From Butyriboletus loyo (Eukaryota > Basidiomycota > Agaricomycetes > Boletales > Boletaceae), in NCBI GenBank assembly GCA_038093515.1, contig JBBPSI010000048.1:62001-126000 (forward strand): 64,000 nt of DNA, given 5' to 3'. The notes below the pieces were generated by a model. The model saw only the letters and a program-made list of their open reading frames with translations, was not told the DNA's origin and did no database searches. Positions 11,352-21,548 of the stretch are shown here, piece after piece (positions within the stretch are counted from its first letter, which is position 1; every line of letters starts with the position of its first letter). The position numbers were made by a program, and so were the translations under genes.

Positions 11352-14300
11352 ATGTCGTCCGGAGATGTCCAGTCTCAAGGTCAGTCCTAATCCGTTCCCA
11401 CTCGTTCACTCGCCCGAGGCCATCGTCTGCAGGGGATGCGGCCCAAGGTGGACCTGGAACACCTCTCTCAGATGGGACACCATCAAAGAATTCAGGCAAG
11501 CAATCCCATCTCTTCGCGCGCCATCCGTCAGCTGACGCCATGCCAGCCAAGAAGGAGGCAAAGAGACTGGAAAAGGAGGCCAAGCTAGCCGCGAAGCAAC
11601 TCAAGCAGGCTGCATCCACACCCGCGGGCGAAAAAAAGGTCAAGGGCGAGAAAGAAAAGAAGGCAGAGGAGCCCGCGTTCGTCAACACGACACCCAAGGG
11701 CGAGAAGAAAGGTGGCCCACTCTGCTTCGTCCCTGCTCTGTTTCTGATGCCCTCGCGTGCATAGACATGTCTCAGCCAATGGCAGCAGGATACAACCCGC
11801 AGGCTGTAGAAGCCGCTTGGTACGACTGGTGGGAAGCGCAGGGCTTCTTCAAACCGCAAACAGTCCCAGATGGCTCGGCGAAGCCGGAAGGAGTGTTCGT
11901 CATTCCGTTTCCTCCTCCGAACGTCACTGGTAGTCTCCATATTGGCCACGCTCTCACCGTCGCTATTCAAGACGGTTTGATACGCTGGTCAGTTCTATGT
12001 TTCCACCGTGTGTGCTATCCCACAGAAAAACATCCAGGAATCGCATGCTTGGCAAGACAACGCTTTTCGTTCCTGGCTTCGATCATGCTGGCATCTCAAC
12101 ACAATCTGTCGTGGAGCGCCGTCTGTTTAAGCAAGAGGGTAAAACGCGTCACGATCTAGGTAGAGAGGCATTTTTGGACAAGGTCATGGACTGGAAGAAC
12201 GAGTTGGTGTTCCATGTCATGAACAACGATTTGTGTCTTACGCCTTGCAGCTACCAATCACGTATCACCAATCAACTCCGTCGACTCGGAGGAAGCTTCG
12301 ATTGGGATCGCGTTGCATTCACCATGAACCCCGTAAGTAGAAGATCTCTCTGCTGCCACTTATCTTACCTGCATTTTAGTCACTCTCAAAAGCTGTTATT
12401 GAGAACTTTTGTCGATTGCACGAGGGCGGTATCTTGTATCGTGACAATCGCTTGGTGAATTGGTGTGTGAGGCTGAATACAACTTTATCAAACTTGGAGG
12501 TGCAGTATTCGCGTCGATGACTGCTTTTTTGATTAACATTATTTAGGTGGATCAAAAACAACTAGAGGGCAGGACCCTGCTCAACGTCCCAGGTTATGAT
12601 CCAAAAGAGAAATTCGAGTTTGGTGTCATTGTGTCGTTTGCGTACCCTATCGAGGGTTCCCGTACGTCCTCACACTGTAGTAGCCTTTCCTCTCACTCAT
12701 ATCCTCGTAGACGAGAGGATTATCGTCGCGACCACACGTCCAGAGACGATGCTGGGCGATTCTGCCATTGCTGTGCATCCCGAAGACGGTCGTTATAAGG
12801 TGTGGTCATCACGTCCGTAGTCGCATTTGTCACGCTTAAACACTTCCAGCACCTTCACGGGAAGTTTGCCAAGCACCCTTTCGTGGACAGGCGGTTACCT
12901 ATCGTTGCGGATGAAATGGTTGACAAGGATTTCGGGACGGGTGCGGTAAAGATCACGCCTGCTCATGACCCCAACGATTACGAAGTTGGGAGGCGCCATC
13001 ATTTGGAGTTCATCAGTATCCTCAACGATGATGGGACACTCAACGCTAATGCCGGAGAGAAGTTCAATGTAAGTGAGGTGGACTGTCCTGAGCAAGTAAG
13101 CGGAACTGACGTATGCATACCGACAGGGCATGAAACGGTTCCATGCCAGGAGAGAAGTCGTCAAGGCGCTTACAGAGGCTGGGTTGTTCATCGAGACAAA
13201 GGATAACCCAATGCAAATACCTATTTGCAGGTGAGGGTTCCTTGGATTTGGTATCTATGCGCATATCAATGTCTGTATACAGTAAATCCGGAGACATCAT
13301 AGAACCGATCTTGAAGCCCCAATGGTGGGTGAAGTGCAGGCCTTTGGCCGAGGAGGCAATTAAGGTATAGTAGGGTTCATCATCGATTAGGTCTCACTCC
13401 TGTCTTACGTTCACATTATAGCGATCTCGCGCGGGAGAGCTCAAAATTGCCCCTGCGCAATCAGAGGCGGATTGGTACAGATGGTTAGACAATATTCAAG
13501 ACTGGTGTATCTCACGTCAATTGTGGTGGGGCCACCGTTCTCCCGCATATTTCGTTCGCATAGAGGGCGAGGCGAATGATGTGCGTGTATCGATGACCCT
13601 CGGTCACAACATGGTTATTGACCACCGTGTCGTCTTTAGACCAATGATGGCAAGAATTGGGTCGTGGGTCGGACGCTTGAAGAAGCCACCGAACGCGCCA
13701 AGGCTTTGGCTGCAGGTAGAAGTTTCGCCCTCGAGCAAGACGAGGATGTGCTTGATACGTGGTTCTCCTCTGGCTTATGGCCATTCTCTATCATGGGATG
13801 GCCGGAAAAAGTAATTTCCTTTTCGTGTCCCTGATTATCGAGTCTGATCCGTTCCAGACTCCCGATCTCGAACATTACTACCCTGCTAGTTTGCTAGAGA
13901 CAGGTTGGGATATTCTATTCTTCTGGGTTGCTCGCATGGCGTTGCTCGGCATATATCTTACGGGGAAGGTTCCGTTCGGCGAAGTCCTTTGCCACGCAAT
14001 GATTCGCGATGCTCACGGACGGAAGATGAGTAAAAGTCTAGGCAATGTCATTGATCCTTTGGACGTTATCCGCGGATTGCCTCTTGAAGACCTTCATCAA
14101 AAATTGTACGAAGGCAATTTGGATGACAAGGAAATTGCAAAAGCTATCGCGGGACAGAAGAAGGATTTCCCGAAGGGCATTCCGGAATGTGGAACAGATG
14201 GTCTTCGATTTGCTCTGTGTGCTTACTCGGGTGGAGGTAAGTTTAGGCCGCTGGTTTTTGGGGCAGTGTTGGTTACGCTTGCACATAGGTCGTGATATCA

Positions 14301-15600
14301 ACCTCGATATTCTTCGTGTGGAAGGATATAGAAAGTTTTGTAACAAAGTGTTCAACGCTACCAAGTTTGCGATGCTCAAGTTTGAACCTGACTTCATTCC
14401 TATCGACGTAGCAAAGGTAGCATACCCTTCGTCGTCGTATTCGACTCGCTCACGAAAACCCTAGCTCACCGGCAATGAAAGTCTCGTTGAACGATGGATT
14501 CTCCACAAGCTTAACTTCGCTGCAGGCGAAGTCAACAAATACCTTGAAGTGCGGAATTTCATGGCTGCCACTACAGCGGTGCACAATTTCTGGCTGTATG
14601 AGCTATGTGACGTATACATCGTACGTGATTGTCGCCGTACACAGTGTGATCTTGTTGTTTATCGTATGCAGGAAGCAATGAAACCCATGACCGACTCCTC
14701 TGCCGGTCCCAAGGTACGCACGTCGGCACAACAGACACTACACACCTGCCTCGATTACGGTCTTCGGCTCCTCCACCCTTTCATGCCGTTCGTCACCGAG
14801 GAGCTCTGGCAGCGCCTCCCTAGACGGTCAACTGATCTTCCCTCCATTATGGTATCGCGATACCCTACCTTTGTGAGTTACCTTAGCTCACTGAGGCTAG
14901 CCTATTTTATGTATCGTATCAACAGGATACGGATTTCCAATCTGCGGACGCCGAAGAGAAGTTCGAACTTGTCTTCGCGGCGTTGCGGACGGGCCGCTCA
15001 CTAGCAGCGTCATATAACTTGCAATCGAACATACAACGTACGTCGCTACCATGAGAACGCTTGCAGGGTGATGGGCTCATGTTTTTATTAGTCTATATCC
15101 ATGTCCAGACTCCAGAGGAGAACACTCTATTCGAATCTCAGGCTCCTACGATCAGTGCTTTGACCAAGGGCTGCACGAGGGTGGAAATCATCCTTGGGTC
15201 TTCTTCTCAAATACCAGTAGGATGCGGCTCAGCCGTTGTCTCGTCGACCGTAGTGGTGTATCTCCAGGTGCAGGTATGTCGTCATGTTCCAGGTTACTTT
15301 GTTTACTTGTTTTTCTAACCGGTCTCAGGGCCTCGTGAACCTGGAAGCGGAGGTTGCCAAGTGTGACAAGAAAATCGACCTCGCTCGTCTCAACCTCGAG
15401 AAGCTCTACAAAGTGATATCCCAACCGGATTATCAAACCTCTGTGCCTGAAGCTGTGCAACTCAGCAACGAGGAAAAGGTTGGCATATTTGTTTTTGTTT
15501 GAGGCTTTGTTTGAGGCTGATGTCCCTCTAGCGGAAAACGTTGGAGGTGGAGCTTGCCGCATTGCAAGAATCGAGAGAGATGTTTGCCAAGTTACAGTAG
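11352..15600 (+). CDS. VAS1: Valyl-tRNA synthetase (cytosolic/mitochondrial)
   Basis: Class Ia synthetase that charges tRNA-Val. It is split into roughly twenty small exons; the first are 11352-11379, 11433-11495, 11547-11711, 11765-11987 and 12038 onward. The second intron (11496-11546) uses a GC donor (CAG|GCAAGC). The N-terminus has a Lys-rich tRNA-binding appendage like other eukaryotic ValRS. Catalytic motifs are intact: [15 protein letters not shown] (HIGH) near 11920 and [14 protein letters not shown] (KMSKS) near 14020. The editing-domain blocks [19 protein letters not shown] and [31 protein letters not shown], and a C-terminal coiled coil ([15 protein letters not shown]) are also present. 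I found in-frame continuity through the whole gene, so the broken appearance of its reading frames is due to introns. In yeast one gene serves cytosol and mitochondria; whether this holds here is unknown. Confidence 0.92.
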
Positions 15601-16015
15601 ACGGAGAGAGTGAAGCTGTGTAATACGGATATGATGTGCTAGTGTATTTGATTGGATTTGCTTGAGTTGACTTGTGCATCACATACATTGTCCATCTCTC
15701 TGCAATCCATTCAGAGATTCACACCACCAATACATACTCACAAGATGAATTGCAACTCTTGGGACCATCTTGTCTTGTCACATAAGTGCCCACCATCTGC
15801 TCAAGTCTTTTTTTAGACAAGCATTGGTATCATTATGCAGTGACTGCCTAGACTAGTCCTACATAATACACTAAGGCAGTTATTTTGATAACTGGTCCAA
15901 GGAAAAATGCCATTACACATGCCCTGTGGTGGCAGGGGGTGTGGGACTTGGCAAGCTGTCAGGTGGCCTCAGTGGCAGCAGAGGGCCTGGCAGCATAATA
16001 CCCACTAAAACCTCA

Positions 16016-16530
16016 ATGTTTGTTATCCAATTTGGGGGAAGGAAGGTGGTGTTGGTCTGATATAAGTAATAGCCAGGTATTGTTTACTTGCTGCCACAGT
16101 TTGAGTTTGTTGGAGGATTTTGCTTGTTGTCAATTGATGTGTAGGCAGGTGTTTATTTGGTTAAGCCAGCAAGTTTCAATGGCTCATGTTGTCAGGGTCT
16201 GGTTTCAGATGATATGCCCACAGCAGAGTGCCTGTATGAGGTGTGTAGACTCAGACAGGAGGATCTGTTGCAGTCATACTTGGGTGTTTGGTATGGGGGA
16301 CTGGTTGTCCTGTTGCAGTGGTTGTGGTCATGGGGGGTGATGGACCCACAGCCAAGGAGGAGGCCAATGGATGGGGTTTTCCATTTCCCAAGTCCACTGG
16401 ACTATGTTCCAGATGGTCATGAATTTAGGGTTATGGCAGTGGAGCAGTATGTGTTCCAGGGATTCATCAGGGGCTCTGCAGTGTGTGCATGTTTCTCAGG
16501 TTTGGAAGTTGGGTAGTAGCTGTTGAAACG
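16016..16530 (-). mobile_element. Decayed non-LTR retrotransposon tail (RT zinc-binding region)
   Basis: On the minus strand the frame TCTHCRAPDESLEHILLHCH (around 16490-16420) matches the Cys-Cys-His-Cys zinc-binding segment that follows reverse transcriptase in basidiomycete LINE-like elements. It continues as WNIVQWTWEMENPIHWPPP. After a frame change comes LQQILLSESTHLIQALCCG, then AIETCWLNQINTCLHIN, which aligns with the C-terminal end of such elements. Several expected Arg codons have become Cys, Trp or stop (CGN to TGN), the pattern left by C-to-T change at CpG. No functional protein is encoded. Confidence 0.7.
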
Positions 16531-16961
16531 GTAGTGTTCTATTTCTGTATTTCACTTACAGCCACTACGTTTCTAGAATGGTCTATATGATATCATTGTC
16601 TAGACCTAGTCACGCTTATCACATTACAAATAGCTCTTATTATGCTATTGGACGATATGCTTAGTCTTATCTCTTATCTCCATCATATCGTCATGTATTT
16701 CATACTATACCCTGGTACATGCAGAACATGAGTAAGAACACCATGTACTGTGCCCTTGTGGCTTGTCTTTCAGATTTTCAGTCTGGTCACACTACGCGAT
16801 ATCTCTAAGTTGAGCCTTGCCCTTGTGGTTGTTTGGGATGGCCATCTTCGTATTATCAGTGAGTCTTTCCACTGATAGGTTTACCCTTGCATCCTTCGTT
16901 GCCCTCGGTGCGCCTGCTCGGACTTTACCAATTCCGAAACCCTCAACTGCTGGGGCTGATC

Positions 16962-17130
16962 CAACCCCACACTGGATGCTAAAAGACTCATTGTCCAAAT
17001 GACAGTGAGAAGTATGACCCAATTCCTGACAAAAGCCCAAGGCATGCCAAAATCTGTACCATCCATACTAATGAAACTGACAAGAGACATCATTTGGAAA
17101 GTAAATCCTCACCACTCAGCCTCAGCTGGC
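16962..17130 (+). mobile_element. Decayed retrotransposon fragment (RT thumb-like segment)
   Basis: On the plus strand the frame LDAKRLIVQMTVRSMTQFLT followed by KAQGMPKSVPSILMKLTRDI and IW resembles the segment just after the reverse transcriptase palm in basidiomycete LINE-like elements (typically ending in a MTQYLT..QGMPK.V string and an Arg/Trp-rich motif). A TGA lies just upstream in the same frame, and downstream similarity fades. It is in opposite orientation to the fragment at 16.0-16.5 kb, so the two are not one simple insertion. Confidence 0.55.
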
Positions 17131-17430
17131 AGGGCATTGCTTATCTTGTTGATGATGAGAGTCCATGGATGTGCAGTGTCTTGGTCACGTTACCAATCCA
17201 TGCGCCAAGCATGGCCATCGTGTGCGATTTCAACGCCATCGGCTAGTGGTTCATCTGCTCAAGTGAATTCCGTGGGGCACGGTTTGCTCGCTGATCTTTC
17301 CTTTTTCCCCTTTTCTTGACTTGGAGGTCAACTTGTATGTAGCGTTGCACGAATCCCCGCCAAATTAGCTGGTTTCTGTCGGCATCCAGGCTGCTACTTT
17401 AGCTACAGTACCCAGGTTCAAACTCGGAGC

Positions 17431-17448
17431 GCCTCGAATTTTCGAGGC
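17431..17448. repeat. Perfect 8-bp inverted repeat (hairpin)
   Basis: GCCTCGAA at 17431-17438 is followed after two T bases by its reverse complement TTCGAGGC at 17441-17448. It lies about 150 bases upstream of the small secreted protein gene. Function unknown; it may be chance or a remnant terminal repeat. Confidence 0.4.
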
Positions 17449-17596
17449 ACATTACAGCGTTCCGATAAGGCCTGCAGGTTCTTGGCAGGTCCATCGTGCA
17501 TGCACGCTCAACCGTAGCTATATTGCACCTATAAGTAGTTCGTGTTGAGGGGGGCCCTTTCCAGGAACCCCCACAACTTTTCCAGTCAGCTACAAC

Positions 17597-18182
17597 ATGT
17601 TTGTTAAGTGGTCGTAAGTCCTCTACCTAATGTGACGTCCTTCTGACTCGTCAAGCTGGCTTGTCAAGCAGGCTTTCCTTGGTCCCTGTGATGTTAGGTC
17701 TACCCATCGTTCGTGTGCTGGCCCAAGACCCAGTGCCAGGTCCACCCTCGACCGATCCGGCATGTGCAAACCCACTCATGGACCAGTGTGCTTTCTATGC
17801 CAACTGTCTCGAGTCCAGATACCATTGTGGTCCCAATGGATATCCTATTGGCTATGGCCAATATTACTGCCAGAAATTCTCAGACAACCGCACCTTGTTT
17901 AATGCTCAAGGGCAGCAGTGGATGATCGATACCATGCATTGCCTTCAATTGGCGCTCGTCGGGGACGCCATTGACGCCACTCCCACGACTTGCCAGGCGT
18001 TGACCGACCAAGCGTTTGCTTCGCATGCGGGATGTTACACCAGAAATGGGTTCTGTACGCTGGGCGTGCGTGATTGGGCGGCGGTCCTGGAGATCGTGAA
18101 TATCACGACGTTGTTCTCGAGTTGGGACGCGTTCAAAGCAACCATTCAGATCGTGGGGTGTTTTATGCGAGGATTGTTCTAG
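17597..18182 (+). CDS. Small secreted cysteine-rich protein, basidiomycete family of unknown function
   Basis: A 17-base first exon (17597-17613) splices to 17672-18182 and gives MFVKWSLSLVPVMLGLPIVR followed by VLAQ, a convincing signal peptide with cleavage expected after VLA. The mature protein of about 155 residues has paired cysteine motifs (DPACANP, DQCAFYANCLE, YHCGPNGYPIGYG, YYCQKF, MHCLQLALVGD, TTCQALTDQAFASHAGCY, NGFCTLG) and ends with SSWDAFKATIQIVGCF. I recall similar uncharacterised secreted proteins in Agaricomycetes, but assign no function. Without the first exon the long reading frame has no ATG before the signal peptide core, so the splice decides the start. Confidence 0.75.
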
Positions 18183-18324
18183 CTATTGTCCATGACGTCG
18201 GTGTAGGATGGATTTCATATCGTATTTATATATTTGCCCCTTCTACTACTCGTATGTTGGCGCGTCGCGGTGGCAGGTGCCAAGCAAGCGTGCCCAACTG
18301 AGCACAACGCCGGAATCCATAAAA

Positions 18325-19562
18325 ATGATCTCCTTGTCCAAGGCTGAAAAGTCGTACATCCAGTCATCTCTTCTCTCTGATCCACCACTGCGTCTCGATG
18401 GCCGCTCACTTGAGGACTATAGACCAATTGCACTCCAGACAGGTGTGGTCCCTCTTGCAAATGGGAGTGCCAAAGTGTGCATAGGACGTCCTGGACAGGG
18501 TGGGTACGTGCAGGAGGCCGGAGGGGTGGGCGGCGGAACAGAAGTAGTCGTTGGGGTGAAACTAGAAGTAGCTGGGGTTGGCGAAGAAGATGAAGGAGGA
18601 AAAGTTGTATGTACGGTTTCTTGGTGGGTCACTTCTACTCCTCCACTTCTCCTCGACGCTTCTAGGTTTGGCAAACTGACGGTCACTCGGCAGTTCCCCC
18701 GCAGCATATCCTTCATTGTCCTCGAACGCGTTGGATGACCTCCAATCGGATTTGACAATCCTTTTGGAGAGTGTGCTCTCCCATCCGTCTCTCCGTCCAA
18801 ACAATTTGGTCATCGTTCCCGGAAACAAAGCATGGGCTGCAAAATTAGACGCGGTGGTGTTCGCAGACGAGGGTAATATCGTCGATTGCCTCATATTCGC
18901 ATGTCGAGCTGCGCTCTGGGATACCAAAGTTCCGCGTACAAAGGGAGTGGAGTATCAGGCTCCACGTAGACATGCCACACAAGGCGATGCCGGGATGGAC
19001 GTGGATTTCGATGGTCGGGCGGAGGAAAAGGGCGGATTTGAGACAAAGGCAGTGAGCAGGGCAACCGATTTCGAGCTCACTGACCATTGGGACGAGGGAG
19101 AGGTTTTGAGTGGGAGGGAATCATGGCCGGTGTGTGTCACACTGAATGTTGTACGTTCGTCTCGGCTCTGCTCGTTCATGGAGGTATCGCTCACGCGTTG
19201 ATTCATGTACTGCTAGTTATCGAATGTGCACTTCCTGGACGCCATGCTACAAGAAGAAGCTTCCGTACCATTGCGGATGCATGTGATGTATTCGTTCCCG
19301 AGAGGAAAGCCCATCCTCCAGACTTTCAGACTGGTTGGCCCAGAGGTGTCTACCGCGGACCAAATAAGAGATCTCATCAAGGTTGGCATCATTTATTTTT
19401 ATTCTTCCCCTTTCTCCGGGCTTATCCTGCCATGATATGATGTTGCAGCGCGCAGAGACGTATGCCCGCACTGGATGGGCGGGGTTGGAGGCGAAACTCA
19501 AAGACGAGGAGGCTCGACGGGGCGTGAAGGCTCGTGAAAAGTTTTACAGCAGGTTGAGATGA
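18325..19562 (+). CDS. RRP42: Exosome core subunit Rrp42 (RNase PH-like)
   Basis: Non-catalytic RNase PH-fold subunit of the nuclear and cytoplasmic RNA exosome ring. Exons 18325-18623, 18694-19150, 19217-19381 and 19449-19562 join in phase to a 344-residue protein. The N-terminus MISLSKAEKSYIQSSLL, then LRLDGRSLEDYRPIALQTGV, CSPAAYPSLSSNA, WDTKVPRTKG, PVCVTLNVLSNVHFLDA and LQEEASVPLRMHVMYSFPRG are typical of Rrp42. The first intron (donor TTG|GTGGGT, acceptor CGGCAG after a CTGAC branch site) was chosen because it alone restores the CSPAAYP block. It starts 143 bases after the stop of the secreted protein gene on the same strand. Confidence 0.88.
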
Positions 19563-19969
19563 TGGTCAGCCATCAAATATAAAGAATCTTGGATGTCTTG
19601 AACCGGTGTGTGGTGCAGTGACTGAGGTGTGTCCGGCAAAGGTAATGATCTCCCTCGATCAAGGATACACATGCTATATTTCTTTGCGTTGATATTTGTT
19701 GAAGCAACTGAAAAGCTAGTTCTGCCTCGCAAAGTCCAATCTTTCTAAGAAGCGCTCTTGGGAGAAGGCTTATCCTCGCGCTAGCAGGGATGAAATATTT
19801 GGATGCTTCTGGCAGGTTGGGAAAGTGACCCGCAATTTAACACCCATGGTCAGCGTATTCTTGGACTAGATCCTCAGGCGACCGGGATGGGTTAGGACGC
19901 GTGGGGCATCATTCAAGGCCTTACTACGCATCTCCTTGACGTCTTTGATCTCTCACCAATTCGTTGCAG
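19563..19969. other. Intergenic, nothing recognised
   Basis: These 407 bases lie between RRP42 and the GH5 relic. I see no coding similarity or repeat; they presumably hold the RRP42 3' end and the old promoter of the GH5 gene. Confidence 0.5.
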
Positions 19970-21507
19970 ATGGCTACCTCATTTTTGCGGGTAGAGGGGA
20001 CAAGGACTGTTAATGTTGGAAGGCAAGGAAGTTTTCATGCATGGAGCTGGTCTCGGAGGGTGGATGACGTAAGTGAACAAGCTTGGTGTGTACTGGGAAC
20101 ATCGTTAAGCTTCCCATAAGATGGGTAACCTTATTAATGGTACGAATACCAGTTAGTGGCAGCAGATGACGGTGCTCATGAAATCCAGGTTATCTTCCAA
20201 GTCTAGGATGTGTTGACAACCGCCATCGGAAAGGCCAAGTCAGATTTCTTTTTTTGACAAGGTTTGGGTATTTTCCAGTCTCTCCGTATACACGAAACGA
20301 TCAGGGAACAACAACTTCTTGAATACTTCTTTGCGGAGCCCGATGCCAGGTATACACCATCATCGACATGCATGCATACCGCACCAGGCGGGCAGGATGG
20401 TGGTTGGCACTGCGATTCAACAGTCCGCATCGCGGGTGCGTCACGTCACAAATGTTTACGAGTGCAGCGGTCACCATTCACCTTCGTTCTACACCAGGGT
20501 TTTGGATACATTGTCTAGACAGGCTAGTCTGGCTATGGACCGAGGTCGCCAAACACTACAAAGACAACCCGTGGGTTGCTAGGTATAACCCGATGAACGA
20601 ACCTGCGGGTCCGCATGGTATTGGTCTTGTCCAGCTCTAAGATCGCGTCTATGAGGCAATTCCGAGTCGCGGCGTCGACGAGAACCACATCTTGTTCTTG
20701 GATGGAAACACGTATTCGATCCACTTCTCTGCCTTTCCGGATGACGCGAAGGAAAGGTGGAAAAATACTGCGTACGCTATCCACGACGCAAGTTTCCTTC
20801 GAATTGATTGTATGTGAAACAAACTCATTTCGGTCAAAGTATGCAGCATACGGATTCCCGGCTTCCCCTACGACAGGTCACCGAAATAGATCAGTATGAT
20901 GGGGGATACATACCAGCGCAAGCGCTGTATATACTCGGAGGGAGTACGATGGAGAGGAGACTGACGACATAAACGAGCGTCGTTACAACGTCCTGAAGGA
21001 TCCGCTTGACATTTACGCAGTCGTTTGTATCCAATTTGTCATTTCCGCTCAGTGGTAAGTAGGATGTACTAACAAGCTTTTCTTTGACAGGACAAGCTTA
21101 GGCTTAGTTGGTCGATTTGGCTGAACAAGGACGTCGGATGATTAACGTCTCCCGTGGTACACCTTAGATGAAGATCTTTGACAGATTCCTCGAACGCGAT
21201 GTTCGCCTTGCTGTCAATGCATGGGGCATGGTCCAACGACAAATACGTCACGGTCATATCAACCGATTGTGGAGTTCATCAGAGAAAATGTGCCAGAGGC
21301 GAACCGGCGATTATACCCCCCATTTGGAGTCTCGAGAACAGACTCGCCCGACCTTCGCGAAGGATGTTAGTGGCGGAGTTTTTGTTGAAGGAATGAGCAG
21401 AAACTGTGAAGAGATTAAACTTTGAGCAGTTAGACGAGTCGCGGCGAGCTTCAAGTTTGAGCTTGAACAGAGTTCTAATGGAACACGCGGCTTCGTTCAA
21501 GGGCTAA
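19970..21507 (+). pseudogene. Glycoside hydrolase family 5 pseudogene
   Basis: The sequence follows a fungal GH5 (clan A beta-glycosidase) from its first ATG (19970, MATSFLRVEGTRTVN) to a terminal frame ending MEHAASFKG and TAA at 21505-21507, but is broken repeatedly. There is a 1-base gain near 20018 before EGKEVFMHGAGLGGWM, and an extra T in a T-run near 20255 before the expected GACAAG. The whole strand/helix segment is lost between FFAEPDAR and YTIIDMH near 20350. A 4-base tandem duplication (ATGC) near 20370 comes before TAPGGQDGGWHCD, a TAA stop at 20638-20640 replaces a Tyr in the YDRVYEAI block, and later frame changes and a stop follow around 21150. The NEP acid/base motif (YNPMNEPAGP) and LFLDGNTYSI are still readable, so decay is recent. 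Confidence 0.82.
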
Positions 21508-21548
21508 CATTACTGAAGCGCACATGCACTAGTAGATATGAATAGATG

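Larger units (their letters stand above)
15601..17596. other. Gene-free 2-kb stretch with retroelement remnants
   Basis: No intact gene is visible between the VAS1 stop and the small secreted protein. The first part (15628-16528) has no CpG dinucleotide on reading every line, while flanking DNA is CpG-rich. It contains a decayed reverse-transcriptase-element tail on the minus strand; a second fragment of the same kind of element lies on the plus strand near 17 kb. From 16531 to 16960 and 17130 to 17590 nothing else is recognised apart from a short perfect hairpin at 17431-17448. Confidence 0.7.

Noticed and set aside
11352..15600. Apparent frameshifts and stops in valyl-tRNA synthetase
   Set aside because: All disappear when short introns, one with a GC donor, are removed; catalytic and editing blocks join in phase.
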